Assembly: GCA_004123355.1 (NCBI GenBank)
Contig: SCHM01000006.1
Location: forward strand, 1 to 64,000
DNA length: 64,000 nucleotides
Source: Amphirosellinia nigrospora
Taxonomy: Eukaryota > Ascomycota > Sordariomycetes > Xylariales > Xylariaceae
Reading direction: 5' to 3'
Position numbers and translations under genes: made by a program. Shown piece by piece: positions 60,649-64,000 of the stretch (its first letter is position 1; each line of letters begins with the position of its first letter). The notes beneath the pieces are model-generated. The model had not been told where the DNA came from. It made no database searches and worked only from the letters and a program-made list of their open reading frames with translations.

Positions 60649-61489
60649 TATATAAAATTTATAGATAAAAAAAGAAAAAAAGAAGGTTTAACTTTACGCT
60701 ATAGGTAACTATTTATATATTCGCGATTTAGTGGGGCAGGTGTATTTATTGTTTATATTTATTTTATTTACTATAAATATTATTTACTATAAATAGTTAT
60801 TATAAATAGAAATTATAAGTATTATAATCTATAACTATTATATAAATTATTTAAATATATAAAATATATTAAACGAAATTTTTATATTATATTAATATAA
60901 GTATTTAAATATTATTAATATTTTATAAAAGTAGCAAAAGTTAAAATTATTTTTTTTACTACGTTTTATTTAGCTATTTAAAGTGCTATAATATTATATC
61001 TTTATTAATTATATATATTTTTTATAAGAAATATTTTAGATTAAATAACGCAACTAATACGAAATTATTTTTTTATTAATTTTTATTTTTAGCTTTAAAG
61101 CTTTAAATATTCGATTTAAAATAATAATAAAATCTATAAATTTTTTTTTTACTAAACGAATAATATACGGTCGATATATTTTAAAGTTTTAATAAGCTTA
61201 TAAGTTTATAATTTAAATTTAAAATAGTTTTATTAGTTTTTTATAAACTAATTTTTTATTTTATTTATTTTTTATATTTTATATTATTTATATAGTTTTA
61301 TAAGCTTATAAATTTTTTAAAAATAATTTTTAGTATTGTTTTTTTTAATTATTTTTTTTTTTTAAAGTTTGTTAATAAAAAAGTAATTTTATTTTAGTAA
61401 AATATATCCGGCGTAAAAAACGTACCTATAAATATTTTTTATTATAATATTTATAATATAAAAAGCTATAAAATAAAAACGTTAATAAT

Positions 61490-61925
61490 AACTAAAATAT
61501 TTAAAGTAGGATTTTTATTATAATATTATTTTAAACGTAACTACGTTATAAAAAAAAATATTAATTTTAGCTAAAAGCTTAAAAATAAAACTTTTTATTA
61601 AAATATTATTTTAAATATAACTATATTATAAAAAAAAATATTAGTTATAACTAAAGGTTTAAAAATAAAATTTTTTATTAAAATATTATTTTAAATATAA
61701 TTATATTATAAAAAAAAAACGTTAATTATAACTAAAAGCTTAAAAATAAGATTTTTTATTAAAATATTATTTAAAAATAATTACGTTATAAAAAAAAAAC
61801 ATTAATTATAGCTAAAAGCTTAAAAATAAAACTTTTTATTTAAAAATTATTTTAAACATAATTATATTATAAAAAAAAAACGTTAGTTATAGCTAAAAGC
61901 TTAAAAATAAAAGTTTTTAGCGATA
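61490..61925. repeat. 80-bp minisatellite (right arm copy, about 5 units)
   Basis: About five units of the type AAAGCTTAAAAATAAAACTTTTTATTAAAATATTATTT, reverse complement of the left-arm array, with roughly three fewer units. Confidence 0.75.
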
Positions 61926-64000
61926 TTTTACTAAATATAAAAGCTAGTTTTAATAATAACGTTAAATTTATTAAAGCTACTATAAAAACTTTATAATTAA
62001 AATTATTTTTAAAGTTTAAATATAAATATTTTTAGTTTAATATTAATATTTTTAAAAGTTTTAAATATAATAATAAAAAACTAGTTTTTATTAAAAAGCT
62101 TTTATATTAATTTTATAAAAAAAATATAATTTTTTCGGTATTATTTTTAAATAAAATATTATAAATTTTTAAACTATTATAATATATTTTAAACTAATAG
62201 CTTATAAATATAATTAATAAAAGTTATATTTTATAAAATATAGTTTATTAAAAATTTTTTTTAGCTAAAAAAAGCTATATATTAATAAATAATATTATGT
62301 TTAAACTTTTTAAGTTTATAAAAACTTTATTTATAATAAATAACTTTTAATTAATAAAAAGTTTGTTTATAATAAATAGTTTTTAGTTAAAAAATTAAAA
62401 TAAACAATTTATAAAAATAACGTACTAATTATATAATATTTAGCTAGCTATTTTAATAAATATTAATATAAATATTAAGCTAAAATTATTATTAATATTA
62501 TTAAAAATACTACTTTATATAAGTTTAGCTACATAAATATTTAGCTATTAAAATAATAACGCTATTATATAATTATTATTTTTAAAAATATTAAAATATA
62601 ATAGCTAGCAAGCTAAAATATTTTGCTTAAATTATTTAATAAATAAACTAAAATATAAAAATTAGCTTTACTAATAATTAGTTATTAATAAAAAGATTTT
62701 ATAGCGCTATTATATTAATAAATATATTAGTTAAAAAATAATTAGTATATAAATATTTAGCTATTAAAATAATAATATTATAATATAATTATTATTTTTA
62801 AAAATATTAAAATATAATAGTTAGCGAGCTAAAATATTTTGTTTAAATTATTTAAAAACAAACTAAAATATAAAAAATTAGCTTTATTAATAATTAGTCG
62901 TTAATAAAAAAATTTTATAGCGTTATTATTATTAATAAATATATTAGCTAAAAAATAACCGGTTATATAAATATTTAATAAGTTAAATAAAAATATAATA
63001 ATAATATAACTATTAAAGCTAATATATAAAAGCTAATAAATTAAAATATTTAAAATATATCGATTATTAAATAAGTTATTTATTTATAAATAAATAAAGT
63101 TATATTTAAGCTTATAAAATTAAAGCTTAAGTTTAAATTAAAGCTAAAACTAAAGCTCGTGCTTATATTTATATTCGGGCTAACTATTTATTATTAAAAA
63201 ATTTTAATTTATAACTTTAGCTTTTGCTATGCGTTTTTTTTACTTTTTTAAATATATTATTATTTTAGCTACGCTAATTTTAAATCAAAGTTTATAAAAG
63301 CTATATAATTTTAAAGCTATTTTAGCTAATATAAGTTTTTAAAACACGCTAATTAATTAATTTTTTAAAATAGTAATAAAAACTATTACCGATTTTTAAA
63401 ATTATAATTTAATAGTACTTTTAACTTTTATTATTATTATATTATAAATAAATAGCTCGTTAATATATTATATATAAATAAACTATAGCTAAGCTTATAT
63501 ACTAGCTAGCTAGTATATTTTTTTAATTTTATAGTTTAAATAAAACTATATTTTAATTATAATTTAAACAAACTATTTATTATAAAATATTATAATATTT
63601 AAAAATAATTAATAACGCGATATTAAATATATTTCGTAAAAAAGTTCGTTTTTATATTAAAAAAATCTAAAAAACATATAGTACTAGCGTAATTAAATCG
63701 TAGGTTATAATAATTAATTAGTAATAAAAACAATAATTATACTTTTATATATAAATTTCTTTACAATATATACATATATATATATACATATATATATAAA
63801 AACATATATAAAAACAGTTTTTGAACATAATATTATATATTGTTAACTAATATATTATTTTTTAAGTATCCGCTATTTTAATAGTATTTTTATTTTGTTT
63901 TAAATAACCAAGCTAAAATAAACAAAACATGCTTTTTAAACAGCAAAGTAAAAGCGAGCGCTGTTTAAACACTAAAGTTTTTTTTTATACTTTATTTTAT

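Larger units (their letters stand above)
55902..64000. repeat. Right arm of the large inverted duplication (RIP-saturated)
   Basis: Reverse-complement copy of 13085-21193, colinear over its whole visible length, starting inside the last codons of the coiled-coil gene (CTTAAGCTCCCGGAGGCA). It keeps the same internal order: GCTCTAAAGACAT block, inverted-repeat pair at 57.70-58.02 kb, insertion site at 60.35 kb, 80-bp minisatellite at 61.5-61.9 kb and the roughly 115-bp repeat at the window edge. No intact gene. The copy continues past the window end. Confidence 0.85.

Overview
The window is nuclear DNA of a filamentous ascomycete (Pezizomycotina; a Sordariomycete-like fungus is my best guess). 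Short introns with GTATGT/GTAAGT donors and CTAAC branch sites, a PalA pH-signalling protein, a fungal GT31 glycosyltransferase and a V-ATPase B subunit support this. So do very AT-rich, gene-free blocks that look saturated by repeat-induced point mutation (RIP). The DNA is two-speed: a roughly 34.7 kb gene island of normal composition (about 21.2-55.9 kb) sits between long AT-rich blocks, and a third AT-rich block of 5.8 kb lies inside it.

Layout. 1-12.9 kb: AT-rich block with a decayed ORF carrying 57-bp coding repeats and a C-terminal membrane segment, two small GC-normal islets and microsatellites. 13.1-21.2 kb: left arm of a large inverted duplication. 21.7-22.7 kb: SRR1-like gene (-). 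23.3-26.1 kb: palA/RIM20 (-). 27.0-27.5 kb: small membrane protein (+). 27.6-28.4 kb: decayed genes. 28.9-30.5 kb: GT31 glycosyltransferase (-). 30.5-37.1 kb: gene-poor, with a possible solo LTR and simple repeats. 37.1-38.8 kb: HxxxDG acyltransferase (-). 40.7-41.9 kb: HMG-CoA lyase (-). 42.3-43.2 kb: mitochondrial-type enoyl-CoA hydratase (-). 43.401-49.175 kb: a complete, RIP-decayed Ty3/gypsy-like LTR retrotransposon on the minus strand, bounded by 4-bp CGCT duplications. 49.4-51.2 kb: V-ATPase subunit B (+). 53.3-54.6 kb: secreted aldose 1-epimerase-like protein (+). 55.2-55.9 kb: coiled-coil protein of unknown function (+). 55.9-64.0 kb: right arm of the inverted duplication.

The main structural result is that the AT-rich sequence right of the island is an inverted copy of the AT-rich sequence left of it. 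The match runs over about 8.1 kb and includes the last codons of a gene at each junction. The two copies differ by minisatellite copy number and by a roughly 290-bp insertion present only on the right.

A second pervasive signal is single-base indels, mostly one missing base, that break otherwise well-conserved reading frames in at least five genes: palA, GT31, HMG-CoA lyase, the epimerase and the coiled-coil gene. Nonsense mutations are not seen in these genes. This looks more like consensus indel error in a long-read assembly than biology, so those genes are probably intact in the organism. The V-ATPase B, SRR1-like, acyltransferase and hydratase genes read through cleanly.

Functionally the island is ordinary housekeeping and accessory metabolism: pH signalling, vacuolar acidification, leucine/acyl-CoA catabolism, glycosylation and sugar epimerisation. 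No biosynthetic cluster, CRISPR, rRNA or tRNA was recognised.
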